Positions 41,587 to 49,382 of a stretch of DNA of 64,000 nt are shown piece after piece. Each line of letters starts with the position of its first letter. The stretch's first letter is position 1. The translations under genes were made by a program, and so were the position numbers. The notes beneath the pieces were generated by a model. It saw nothing but the letters and a program-made list of their open reading frames with translations, was not told the DNA's origin and did no database searches. Source of the stretch: Cryobacterium levicorallinum (GTDB taxonomy: Bacteria; Actinomycetota; Actinomycetes; Actinomycetales; Microbacteriaceae); contig NZ_SOFE01000008.1 of assembly GCF_004402405.1 (NCBI RefSeq), positions 1 through 64,000 on the forward strand, in the 5' to 3' direction.

Positions 41587-43080
41587 ATGCCCGGTATCAG
41601 TACAAACCAGTCCAGTTCTGCCCCGCCCGCGTCGGCGGCCACCGCGCCCCACCCACGAAAGTGGTTGCTGCTGGCCATCGTGGCGCTCGCCCAGCTCACC
41701 GTCGTACTCGACGGAACCATCGTGAACATCGCGCTCCCCCAGGCACAGACCGCGCTCGGCATGAGCGACGGCGAGCGCACCTGGGTCGTCACGCTGTACT
41801 CGCTTGTCTTCGGCGCGCTGCTGCTGCTCGGCGGGCGTATTGCCGACTTCTGGGGCCGCAAACGCTCCTTCATCGTGGGCATGGCCGGGTTCGCCATTGC
41901 CTCGGCCCTCGGCGGCGCCGCCCAGAGCACCTGGGAGCTACTCACCGCCCGCGGCCTGCAGGGCCTGTTCGCCGCGCTGCTCGCGCCAGCCTCGCTCGCC
42001 CTGCTCACGGTCAACTTTCCCGGCGGCAAGGACCGCATCAAAGCCTTCGCCGTCTACGGCGCGATCGCCGGCGGCGGCGCGGCGGTCGGCCTCATCCTCG
42101 GCGGCGTGCTCACCGAGTACGCAAGCTGGCGCTGGTGCCTCTACGTGAACGTGCCGATCGCCATCGTGGCGATTGCGGCCGCCATCCCGGTCGTTCGCGA
42201 GAGCAAGGCACACGGAAATACCCGATATGACGTGCCGGGGAGTATTCTCGTGGCACTCGGCCTCGGATCCCTGGTATTCGGCTTCGCGCAGGCCGAGAGT
42301 GGGTGGGCCAGCTCGCCCGTGCTCGTTTGCCTCCCGCTCGGACTGGTGTTGCTCGTGCTGTTCGTGCTGGTGGAAAAGCGGTCGAATCATCCGCTGCTGC
42401 CGCTACGCATTATGGCAAACAAGGTACGCGGCGGAGCCTTCCTCACGGCGCTGCTCTCGGGTGCTGCGCTGCTCGGAGGGCTGCTGTTTCTCACCCTGTA
42501 CTTTCAAATCGTGCTGGGCTACACCCCGATTCAGTCCGGGCTGGCTTCCCTGCCGATGACCGCGACGATCATGATCGGTGCCGGCGTGCTGTCGAAGTTT
42601 CTGGCGCGTACCGGCGTGCGCATTCCGATGACCGTCGGACCGATCGTCGGCGCGGCCGGGCTGCTCTGGATGACTCAGATCACGGTGAACGGCAACTATT
42701 CGCTCGAGGTGCTGCCGGGGCTCATTCTGCTCGGCGCCGGACTCGCCATGATCTTCGTGCCGCTGCAGAACGTGGCTCTGTCGGGAATTGCCGAGCATGA
42801 TGCCGGTGCGGCGAGCGCTGCCGTGACTGCGATGCAGCAGATCGGCGGTTCGCTCGGAACCGCCCTGTTCACCGCGCTGTACACCGCTGCCGTGAGTTCG
42901 TACCTGATCGGTAAGGTTCCCACCGAAGTCGTTCAGCTGGGCGCTCTCGTGAGCGGATACCAGTCCGCCTTCCTGTGGGCGGCCATCATTATCTTCGCGG
43001 CGGGGCCCATCGCCTTCTTCCTGGTGCGCCCGCGCAAGGAAGACCTGCTCGGCGCGGGGCAGGCCGCACACCTCGGGTAG
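41587..43080 (+). CDS. MFS drug exporter, DHA2 (14-helix, EmrB/QacA) type
   Basis: The 497-residue protein has about fourteen membrane segments. Conserved MFS motif A-like GGRIADFWGRKRSFI lies after helix 2. The DHA2 start LDGTIVNIALPQAQTAL carries the membrane-embedded Asp of motif D1, and the motif-C-like GAIAGGGAAVGLILGGVL marks an antiporter. It should export cationic or amphiphilic toxic compounds with proton influx. ATG 41587 is preferred over an in-frame ATG at 41566. It is controlled by the adjacent TetR gene by inference and ends near palindromic element copy 3. Confidence 0.88.
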   Translation: MPGISTNQSSSAPPASAATAPHPRKWLLLAIVALAQLTVVLDGTIVNIALPQAQTALGMSDGERTWVVTLYSLVFGALLLLGGRIADFWGRKRSFIVGMAGFAIASALGGAAQSTWELLTARGLQGLFAALLAPASLALLTVNFPGGKDRIKAFAVYGAIAGGGAAVGLILGGVLTEYASWRWCLYVNVPIAIVAIAAAIPVVRESKAHGNTRYDVPGSILVALGLGSLVFGFAQAESGWASSPVLVCLPLGLVLLVLFVLVEKRSNHPLLPLRIMANKVRGGAFLTALLSGAALLGGLLFLTLYFQIVLGYTPIQSGLASLPMTATIMIGAGVLSKFLARTGVRIPMTVGPIVGAAGLLWMTQITVNGNYSLEVLPGLILLGAGLAMIFVPLQNVALSGIAEHDAGAASAAVTAMQQIGGSLGTALFTALYTAAVSSYLIGKVPTEVVQLGALVSGYQSAFLWAAIIIFAAGPIAFFLVRPRKEDLLGAGQAAHLG

Positions 43081-43108
43081 CCCGGTTCGGGGCTGCCGGC
43101 GCTCACCT

Positions 43109-43175
43109 GGGCCCACCCTAAGGAACCGGGCCCACGATAGATCATGGGCCCGGTTTCCGGGCCCGGGCCCGGAAA
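43109..43175 (+). repeat. GGGCCC palindromic element, copy 3 between convergent genes
   Basis: It can fold into two stems: GGAACCGGGCCC pairs across ACGATAGATCAT with GGGCCCGGTTTCC, and a perfect 22-bp palindrome centred on GGGCCC-GGGCCC follows at 43154-43175. It lies between the stops of the exporter (43080) and the DUF2004 gene (43183) and probably terminates both. Confidence 0.82.
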
Positions 43176-43182
43176 TGATGGG

Positions 43183-43686
43183 TTAGCTGTCCAGGGTTAC
43201 CTGGACGGTGTCGCCGTGTACGTCGATTGTCACGACTAGCAGGCCGTCGGTGTCGTCGGGGCTGATGGCGTATTCGAGCACCGCGAAGTGCGCTTCGCTG
43301 CCGGCGCGGTGCGGGTGAAAGCCGATGCGCTGCAGGCGCAGCGAACGCAGGAAGTCAATCTGCTGGTCGCCGGAATCCCAGATGATGGCGTTTTCGATCG
43401 CTTCCTGGTCCATTTCGTCGAGCTGCTCGGCGATGTACTGGCTGGTCACGGAGACCTCGGCCGACAGATCAGCGACGAGGGATTCCCGCACCTGGGAGTC
43501 GAGGTCCTCCATCGACCCGATCATGGCCGCGGCGATATCGAGCGCTTCGGCGGTGACCGAATCTTCGTCGGGCGAGCTGAGGTCGATCTCGACGCTCTGG
43601 TCTCCGAGCTCAGCCGACTCCGACCAGTACACCTCGCCCTCGTCTTCGTCCCCGAGAATTCCGAAGAAATCGTGTTCGATGCTCAT
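43183..43686 (-). CDS. DUF2004 domain protein
   Basis: A 167-residue acidic protein starting MSIEHDFFGILGDEDEGEVY, with the DUF2004 pattern YWSESAELGDQSVEIDLSSP, IAAAMIGSMEDLDSQVRESL and a late DGLLVVTIDVHGDTVQVTL. No catalytic motif can be named; function unknown. The frame runs open to 43851, but ATG 43686 gives the family start. The ftsY gene ends 22 bases upstream, so the two may be cotranscribed. Confidence 0.85.
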   Translation of the reverse strand: MSIEHDFFGILGDEDEGEVYWSESAELGDQSVEIDLSSPDEDSVTAEALDIAAAMIGSMEDLDSQVRESLVADLSAEVSVTSQYIAEQLDEMDQEAIENAIIWDSGDQQIDFLRSLRLQRIGFHPHRAGSEAHFAVLEYAISPDDTDGLLVVTIDVHGDTVQVTLDS

Positions 43687-43708
43687 AGTGCTCCTCTTAA
43701 ATTCTTCA

Positions 43709-44584
43709 TCAGCCGACGAGTTTTTGCGCGAACACGTGCGGGGTGAAACCGGTGAGGTCGTTGATGCCCTCACCCTGCCCGACCAGCTTGATCGGAATGC
43801 CGGTCTTTTCCTGCACGGCGAGCACGAAGCCGCCACGCGCTGAGCCGTCAAGTTTGGTCAGCACGAGCCCGGTCACCCCGGCGTGCTCGATGAACGCCTC
43901 GGCCTGGGCAAGCCCGTTCTGACCAGTCGTGGCATCGAGCACGAGCAGCACCTCGGCGATCGGTCCCTGCTTTTCGACGACCCGACGAATCTTGGTCAGC
44001 TCGTCCATCAGTCCGCCCTTGGTCTGCAACCGCCCGGCGGTGTCGATGAGCACGATCTCGATGCCCTCGTTCTTCGCCTTCTCGACCGTCTGAAAGGCGA
44101 CGGAGGCCGGATCCTGGCCGGTCATCTGCGGCTTCACGATCTGCGCCCCGGCTCGTTCGGCCCAGGTCGCCAGCTGCTCGACCGCCCCCGCCCGAAAAGT
44201 GTCGGCCGCGCCGATAACGACGCTGCGACCGTAGGTGTGCAGAAACTTGGCGAATTTGCCGATCGTGGTGGTCTTCCCCACGCCATTGACGCCGACGACG
44301 AGCACGATGGCCGGCCGTTCGGAGAGGGTCAGGGTGGAGTCGAGAACGGACAGCCGCTCTTCAATTCCTTCGCGCAGCATCCGCTGTAAATCGGCAGGGT
44401 CGGTCGTGTTGTACTTGGCGACCTTGGCACGCAGGTCGGCGATGACCGACTCGGTGATATTCGGGCCGAAATCGGCCTGCAGCAGGGCGTCCTCGAGGTC
44501 GTCCCAGGTCTGCGCGTCGATGGTCTTCTTCGTGAACATTCCGCGCAGTGCGCCGGAGAGGGACCAGGGGGTGCGTTCAGCCAT
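43709..44584 (-). CDS. ftsY: Signal recognition particle receptor FtsY
   Basis: GTPase receptor that docks Ffh-ribosome complexes at the membrane. NG domain motifs: VVGVNGVGKTTTIGKFAKFL, ADTFRAGAVEQLATWAER, VLIDTAGRLQTKGGLMDEL, LTKLDGSARGGFVLAVQ and GQGEGINDLTGF. At 291 residues it has almost no acidic A domain, so membrane binding would rely on the short N-terminal helix (WSLSGALRGMF). It lies far from smc, which is next to ftsY in many actinobacteria; the sulfur operon is between them. Confidence 0.95.
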   Translation of the reverse strand: MAERTPWSLSGALRGMFTKKTIDAQTWDDLEDALLQADFGPNITESVIADLRAKVAKYNTTDPADLQRMLREGIEERLSVLDSTLTLSERPAIVLVVGVNGVGKTTTIGKFAKFLHTYGRSVVIGAADTFRAGAVEQLATWAERAGAQIVKPQMTGQDPASVAFQTVEKAKNEGIEIVLIDTAGRLQTKGGLMDELTKIRRVVEKQGPIAEVLLVLDATTGQNGLAQAEAFIEHAGVTGLVLTKLDGSARGGFVLAVQEKTGIPIKLVGQGEGINDLTGFTPHVFAQKLVG

Positions 44585-44754
44585 GTCCCTAGCCTACGGG
44601 GGCGCCGCCGCCTTGCGCGCGGCGAGCGGCACCAGCTTGTCCCCGTGGCAGCAATGGCCGGTGAGCGGCACCAACCAAGCGGATGTCCGCGACACCACTC
44701 AGGCGCCGCCGTCATCCACTGCCCGGAAGGCGCGCCGAGTACCCGGCGGTCTGT

Positions 44755-44789
44755 GTGACGCTGCGTGACAGTGTGTGACAGCACGTGAC
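44755..44789 (+). promoter_or_regulatory. Four GTGAC boxes at exact 10-bp spacing before the sulfur operon
   Basis: GTGAC occurs at 44755, 44765, 44775 and 44785, preceded by GT, GC, GT and AC. All lie on one face of the helix, 96-130 bases before the sulfite reductase start, in a 300-base gap (44585-44884) with no other gene visible. A cooperative regulator site is the likely reading. Confidence 0.55.
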
Positions 44790-44884
44790 CCTCGGCTGCG
44801 ACATTGCACCGTGGTCGCAGTAGCGTTGGCGGGGTCGCTGCGATCGAAATCATTGGAGCGGCGCCGCAAACCGAGGGAGCCGAC

Positions 44885-46642
44885 GTGCCGAACGAAACCG
44901 AGACGGTGCCCACCGTCACGACGGGGGCCGAGAACGCTCCGGCGGCAGCCACCAAGCTGGCAGCAGCTCGCTCGCCGCGGCCATCCACCCGTCCGAACGG
45001 CCAGTGGAAGATCGACGGCACCGAACCGCTCAACGGCAACGAGGTCTGGAAACAGGTCGACAATGGCCTCGCCGTGCGCGGCCGCATCGAGCAGATCTAT
45101 TCCAAGCAGGGTTTCGACTCGATCGACGGCACCGACCTGCACGGCCGTTTTCGCTGGTGGGGCCTCTACACGCAGCGCAAGCCCGGCATCGACGGCGGCA
45201 AGACCGCCACCCTGGAACCGGAAGAGCTCGAAGACCGCTACTTCATGCTTCGGGTGCGCATCGACGGCGGCCAGCTCACGACCGAACAGGCCCGTGTGAT
45301 TGGTGAGGTGTCCCGCGACTTCGGCCGCGACACCGCCGACCTGACCGACCGCCAGAACATTCAGCTGCACTGGATCCAGATCGAGGACATGCCCGAAATC
45401 TGGCGCCGCCTCGAAGCCGTCGGACTCGAAACCACCCAGGCCTGCGGTGATGTGCCGCGCGTGTTCCTCGGCTCCCCCGTGGCCGGCATCGCCGCCGATG
45501 AACTCATCGACCCGACCGAGTCGATCAACGAGCTTGCCCGCAAATATCTCGGCACCGACGAATTCGCCAACCTGCCGCGCAAGTTCAAGACCGCCATCAC
45601 CGGTCACCCCAGCCAGGACGTCGTGCACGAGATCAACGACATCGGCCTCGTGGCCGTGGAGCACCCCGAACTCGGCATCGGCTACGATCTCTGGGTCGGC
45701 GGCGCGCTCAGCACCACCCCGCGTCTGGCCGAACGGCTCGGAGCCTTCGTCGCTCCCGACCAGGTGTCCGAGGTTTGGCGCGGCGTCGTCTCCATCTTTC
45801 GGGACTACGGCTACCGCCGCCTGCGCGGCAAGGCCCGCCTCAAGTTTCTGCTCGCCGAGTGGGGCACCGACAAGTTCCGTCGTATTCTCGAAGACGAATA
45901 TCTCGGTTATACCCTGCCCGACGGCCCTGCCGCACCGCGCCCGAAGACGCAGGGCGACCACATCGGTGTGCACAAGCAGAAGGACGGCCGCTTCTACATC
46001 GGGCTGGCCCCCTTCGTCGGTCGTATCTCCGGTCAGACCCTCACCCGTGTCGCCGACCTGCTCGAAGCCCACGGTTCGAGCCGACTGCGCACCACGCCGC
46101 ACCAGAAGCTCGTCGTGCTCGACATCGCCGAAGAACACGTCGAACCCCTGATCGCGGCCCTCGACGAGATCGGGCTGTCGGCCCGCCCGAGCCTGTTCCG
46201 CCGCTCGACCATCGCCTGCACCGGCATTGAATTCTGCAAGCTAGCCATCGTCGAGACCAAGCAGACGGCAACGGATGCCATCCTCGAGCTGGAGAAACGG
46301 CTCGCCGGAATCGATGCCCCGCACCCGATCAGCCTGCACGTGAACGGATGCCCCAACTCCTGCGCCCGCATTCAGACTGCGGACATCGGGCTCAAGGGCC
46401 AGCTGCTGCCCGACGGCAACGGCGGGTCCACCCCCGGCTTCCAGGTGCACCTCGGCGGCGGCCTGGTCTCCGCTGACCGTGACGAGGCCGGCCTCGGCCG
46501 TACCGTGCGCGGCCTCAAGGTAACCGCCGAGAACCTCGCCGACTATGTCGAGAGCCTCGTGCTGCGTTTCCTGGCCGCCCGCACCGACGACGAAACCTTT
46601 GCCCAGTGGGCGCACCGCGCCGACGAGGAGGACCTCAAATGA
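44885..46642 (+). CDS. Ferredoxin-dependent sulfite reductase
   Basis: Reduces sulfite to sulfide with six electrons from ferredoxin through siroheme and a 4Fe-4S cluster. The 585-residue protein has the two-fold sulfite/nitrite reductase repeat: RFRWWGLYTQRKPGIDG, LTDRQNIQLHWIQIEDMPE, ACGDVPRVFLGSPVAG, RIRTTPHQ-like SRLRTTPHQKLVVL, and the cluster ligands ACTGIEFCKLA and NGCPNSCARIQ. Very close to the NirA/SirA type of Mycobacterium. GTG 44885 is chosen with GAGGGAG six bases before it; an in-frame start at 44804 lacks one. The cys genes behind it argue for sulfite rather than nitrite. Confidence 0.92.
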   Translation: MPNETETVPTVTTGAENAPAAATKLAAARSPRPSTRPNGQWKIDGTEPLNGNEVWKQVDNGLAVRGRIEQIYSKQGFDSIDGTDLHGRFRWWGLYTQRKPGIDGGKTATLEPEELEDRYFMLRVRIDGGQLTTEQARVIGEVSRDFGRDTADLTDRQNIQLHWIQIEDMPEIWRRLEAVGLETTQACGDVPRVFLGSPVAGIAADELIDPTESINELARKYLGTDEFANLPRKFKTAITGHPSQDVVHEINDIGLVAVEHPELGIGYDLWVGGALSTTPRLAERLGAFVAPDQVSEVWRGVVSIFRDYGYRRLRGKARLKFLLAEWGTDKFRRILEDEYLGYTLPDGPAAPRPKTQGDHIGVHKQKDGRFYIGLAPFVGRISGQTLTRVADLLEAHGSSRLRTTPHQKLVVLDIAEEHVEPLIAALDEIGLSARPSLFRRSTIACTGIEFCKLAIVETKQTATDAILELEKRLAGIDAPHPISLHVNGCPNSCARIQTADIGLKGQLLPDGNGGSTPGFQVHLGGGLVSADRDEAGLGRTVRGLKVTAENLADYVESLVLRFLAARTDDETFAQWAHRADEEDLK

Positions 46643-47424
46643 GCGCCATCAATCTGAACGCGGTCAAACAGGCCGCGGCATCCGTTGCCCGTGACCTGCC
46701 GCCGCGCCGACCTGCCGCCGAACTGCAGGCCCTCGCCGAAGCTGGCTCAGCCGAACTCGAAGCGGCCGCAGCAGCCAACGGGCGCGAGGCCACCGCTGCG
46801 GAGGTCGTGGCCTGGGTCGCGCGCAACTTCGGCGCCGACAGTGTCGCCGTCGCCTGCTCCATGGCCGACGCGGTACTCCCCGAGATCGTGTCGAAGCAGC
46901 TGCCCGACGTCGACGTGCTCTTTCTCGATACCGGCTACCACTTCGCCGAAACCTACGAGACCCGCGACGCTGTCGCCGCCGCCCTTCCGGTGACTGTCGT
47001 TGACGTGCTGCCGCTCACGACAGTTCCGGAGCAGGACGCCCTGCACGGCGCCGAACTGTTCGCCCGCGACCCCAACTCCTGCTGCGCCATGCGCAAGGTG
47101 GAACCGCTACAGCGTTCGCTCGGCGACTACGAACTGTGGTTCACCGGTGTGCGCCGCGACGAAGCCCCTACCCGCGCCAACACGCCCCTGGTCACCTGGG
47201 ACGAACGCAATGGCCTGGTCAAGGTCAACCCGGTCGCCGCCTGGAGCTACGACGAACTGATGGATTACGCCACCGAGAATCACGTGCCGGTGAACGTACT
47301 CCTGTCGCAGGGCTACCCCTCCATCGGCTGTGCCCCGTGCACCCAGCCCGTCGCGGCGGGAGCCGATCCCCGTTCCGGCCGTTGGGCCACCCTCGAGAAG
47401 ACAGAATGCGGGCTCCACCTATGA
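46639..47424 (+). CDS. cysH: APS reductase (CysH family, Fe-S type)
   Basis: Reduces adenylyl sulfate to sulfite with thioredoxin. The 261-residue protein has CSMADAVLPEIV, LFLDTGYHFAETYETRD, and the 4Fe-4S cysteines SCCAMRKVEPL and GCAPCTQPV, plus the catalytic ECGLH at the C-terminus. The CC...CxxC ligands mark the APS-using branch, which fits the absence of a cysC kinase in this operon. ATG 46639 overlaps the sulfite reductase stop (ATGA), and its own stop overlaps cysD in the same way. Confidence 0.93.
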   Translation: MSAINLNAVKQAAASVARDLPPRRPAAELQALAEAGSAELEAAAAANGREATAAEVVAWVARNFGADSVAVACSMADAVLPEIVSKQLPDVDVLFLDTGYHFAETYETRDAVAAALPVTVVDVLPLTTVPEQDALHGAELFARDPNSCCAMRKVEPLQRSLGDYELWFTGVRRDEAPTRANTPLVTWDERNGLVKVNPVAAWSYDELMDYATENHVPVNVLLSQGYPSIGCAPCTQPVAAGADPRSGRWATLEKTECGLHL

Positions 47425-48332
47425 CTACCACGACGGCACACCGCCTTTCCGAACTCGACGTGCTCGAGAGCGAAGCCATCCACATTATTCGTGAGGTCGT
47501 CGCCGAGTTCGAGCGGCCCGTGCTCATGTTCAGCGGCGGCAAGGACTCCGTCGTGGTGCTGCACCTCGCCGCGAAGGCCTTTTGGCCGGGCAAGATTCCC
47601 TTCTCGCTGCTGCACGTGGACACCGGCCACAACTTCCCCGAGGTGCTGGAGTTTCGCGACAAGACCGTCGCAGCGCACGGGGTGCGCCTCACGGTCGCCA
47701 AGGTCGAGGATTACGTCGCCGACGGCCGTCTCGCCGAACGCGCCGACGGCACCCGCAACCCGCTGCAGACCCTCCCGCTACTCGACGCCATCGCCGCCGG
47801 CCGGCACGACGCTGTCTTCGGTGGCGCCCGCCGCGACGAAGACAAAGCCCGCGCCAAGGAACGCATCCTCTCCCTGCGCGACGAATTCGGCCAGTGGGAC
47901 CCGCGCAACCAGCGCCCCGAACTGTGGAACCTCTACAACGGCCGCCACACCGTCGGCCAGCACGTGCGCGCCTTCCCGATCAGCAACTGGACCGAACTCA
48001 ACGTCTGGCGCTACATCGAACGCGAAAACATCGAGCTGCCCCCGCTTTACTACGCCCACGAGCGTGAGGTCTACCGCCGCGACAATATGTGGCGCTCGGT
48101 CAGCCCGGTCAGCCTGCCCCGTGCCGACGAAACCGTCGAAACGCGCACGGTTCGGTACCGCACGGTGGGTGATATGAGCTGCACCGGTGCGGTCGACTCG
48201 ACCGCAGCATCCGTCGCCGATGTCGTGCGCGAAGTGGGCGTTTCCACCATCACCGAACGAGGCGCAACCCGCGCCGACGACCGCATTTCAGAGGCCGCCA
48301 TGGAAGACCGCAAGAAGGAAGGATACTTCTGA
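47421..48332 (+). CDS. cysD: Sulfate adenylyltransferase subunit 2
   Basis: With CysN it forms APS from sulfate and ATP. The 303-residue PP-loop enzyme has MFSGGKDSVVVLHLA, LLHVDTGHNFPEVLEFRD, FGGARRDEDKARAKERI, RAFPISNWTELNVWRYIE and the C-terminal SEAAMEDRKKEGYF, which is the family end. ATG 47421 overlaps the cysH stop. A binding-protein gene, not cysN, follows directly (TGATG). Confidence 0.95.
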   Translation: MTTTTAHRLSELDVLESEAIHIIREVVAEFERPVLMFSGGKDSVVVLHLAAKAFWPGKIPFSLLHVDTGHNFPEVLEFRDKTVAAHGVRLTVAKVEDYVADGRLAERADGTRNPLQTLPLLDAIAAGRHDAVFGGARRDEDKARAKERILSLRDEFGQWDPRNQRPELWNLYNGRHTVGQHVRAFPISNWTELNVWRYIERENIELPPLYYAHEREVYRRDNMWRSVSPVSLPRADETVETRTVRYRTVGDMSCTGAVDSTAASVADVVREVGVSTITERGATRADDRISEAAMEDRKKEGYF

Positions 48333-49378
48333 TGCGCGTCCCCATCTCCGCGGTCGGCGTCACCCTGGCCGTGACGCTGCTGCTGAGCGGATGCTCCGGC
48401 GCGGCCTCCGCCACCGGGCCGGTCCAGGAAATCCGACTCGGCTACTTCGACAACCTCACCCATGCCCCGGCCTTGGTCGGCATCGAGCAGGGATTCTTCG
48501 CCGACGCCCTCGGCGAAACGACCCTGACCGCCCAGGCTTTCGGTGCCGGTCCGGCCGCGATCGAGGCGCTCAGCGCCGGTGCTATCGATGCCGCCTACGT
48601 CGGTCCGAGCCCGGCCATCAACACGTTTGTTCAGAGCAAGGGGCAGAGCGCGGTGATCGTGGCGGGTGCCACAATCGGCGGCGCCGCCCTCGTCGTGCGC
48701 GACGGCATCGACTCCCCCGCCGACCTCGCCGGCACGACTCTCGCCTCCCCTCAGCTCGGCAACACGCAGGACATTGCCCTCCGCTCCTGGCTCGAGGACG
48801 AGGGTTACGAGACCAGCACGACCGGTGGCGGCGACGTGACGGTCACCCCGACCGACAACGCCCGCGCGCTCACCCTGCTGCAGAGTGGGCAGATCGACGG
48901 CGCCTGGCTGCCCGAACCTTGGGTCTCTCGGCTGGTGCTCGAAGCGGATGCTCACGTGCTCGTCGAAGAATCATCCCGGTGGCCGAAGGGCGAATTCCCC
49001 ACGACCGTGCTGCTTGTCGGTGCTGATTTCAATCGCGACCACCCGGAAACGGTGCGGGCGCTGCTCGAGGGACACACGGCATCCATTGCCTGGCTGAACG
49101 AGCACCAGGCCGAGGCGGCCGGCGTGATCAACGCGAAGCTGACCGCCGACACCGGCAAGCCGCTCGCCGACGCGGTCATCGAACGCGCATTGGTCGGCCT
49201 GCACTTCACCAATGACCCCCTGGCCGGCACTTTTCCGGTCTCGCTGAAACGAGCAGTCTCTGCCGGCCTCGCAAAAGACGGCGACCTCAATGGCTTGTTT
49301 GACCTGACCCAGCTCAACGGCATTCTCGCCGCAGCGCAAGGCGCGCCTGTTTCGGCCGCCGGACTCGGAACGGAGTAA
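48332..49378 (+). CDS. Sulfonate/taurine-type ABC substrate-binding lipoprotein, between cysD and cysN
   Basis: The 348-residue protein has a lipoprotein signal (VTLAVTLLLSGCSG, lipid Cys at about 21) and an SsuA/NMT1-like fold: IRLGYFDNLTHAPALVGIEQGFF, IEALSAGAIDAAYVGPSPAIN, LASPQLGNTQDIALRSWL, LQSGQIDGAWLPEPWVSRLV. Such proteins bind aliphatic sulfonates, taurine or related molecules. It shares one base with cysD and lies four bases before cysN; its ATPase and permease come after cysN. A sulfonate or sulfate ester is the best guess at ligand. Confidence 0.85.
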   Translation: MRVPISAVGVTLAVTLLLSGCSGAASATGPVQEIRLGYFDNLTHAPALVGIEQGFFADALGETTLTAQAFGAGPAAIEALSAGAIDAAYVGPSPAINTFVQSKGQSAVIVAGATIGGAALVVRDGIDSPADLAGTTLASPQLGNTQDIALRSWLEDEGYETSTTGGGDVTVTPTDNARALTLLQSGQIDGAWLPEPWVSRLVLEADAHVLVEESSRWPKGEFPTTVLLVGADFNRDHPETVRALLEGHTASIAWLNEHQAEAAGVINAKLTADTGKPLADAVIERALVGLHFTNDPLAGTFPVSLKRAVSAGLAKDGDLNGLFDLTQLNGILAAAQGAPVSAAGLGTE

Positions 49379-49382
49379 TCGC

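Noticed and set aside
44585-44884. SAM-IV or other riboswitch before the sulfite reductase
   Set aside because: The conserved core bases expected for SAM-type riboswitches could not be found; the GTGAC array is a better explanation.
44885-46642. Ferredoxin-nitrite reductase (NirA) as primary call
   Set aside because: The overlapping cysH and cysD genes and the separate NirBD in the window favour sulfite reductase.
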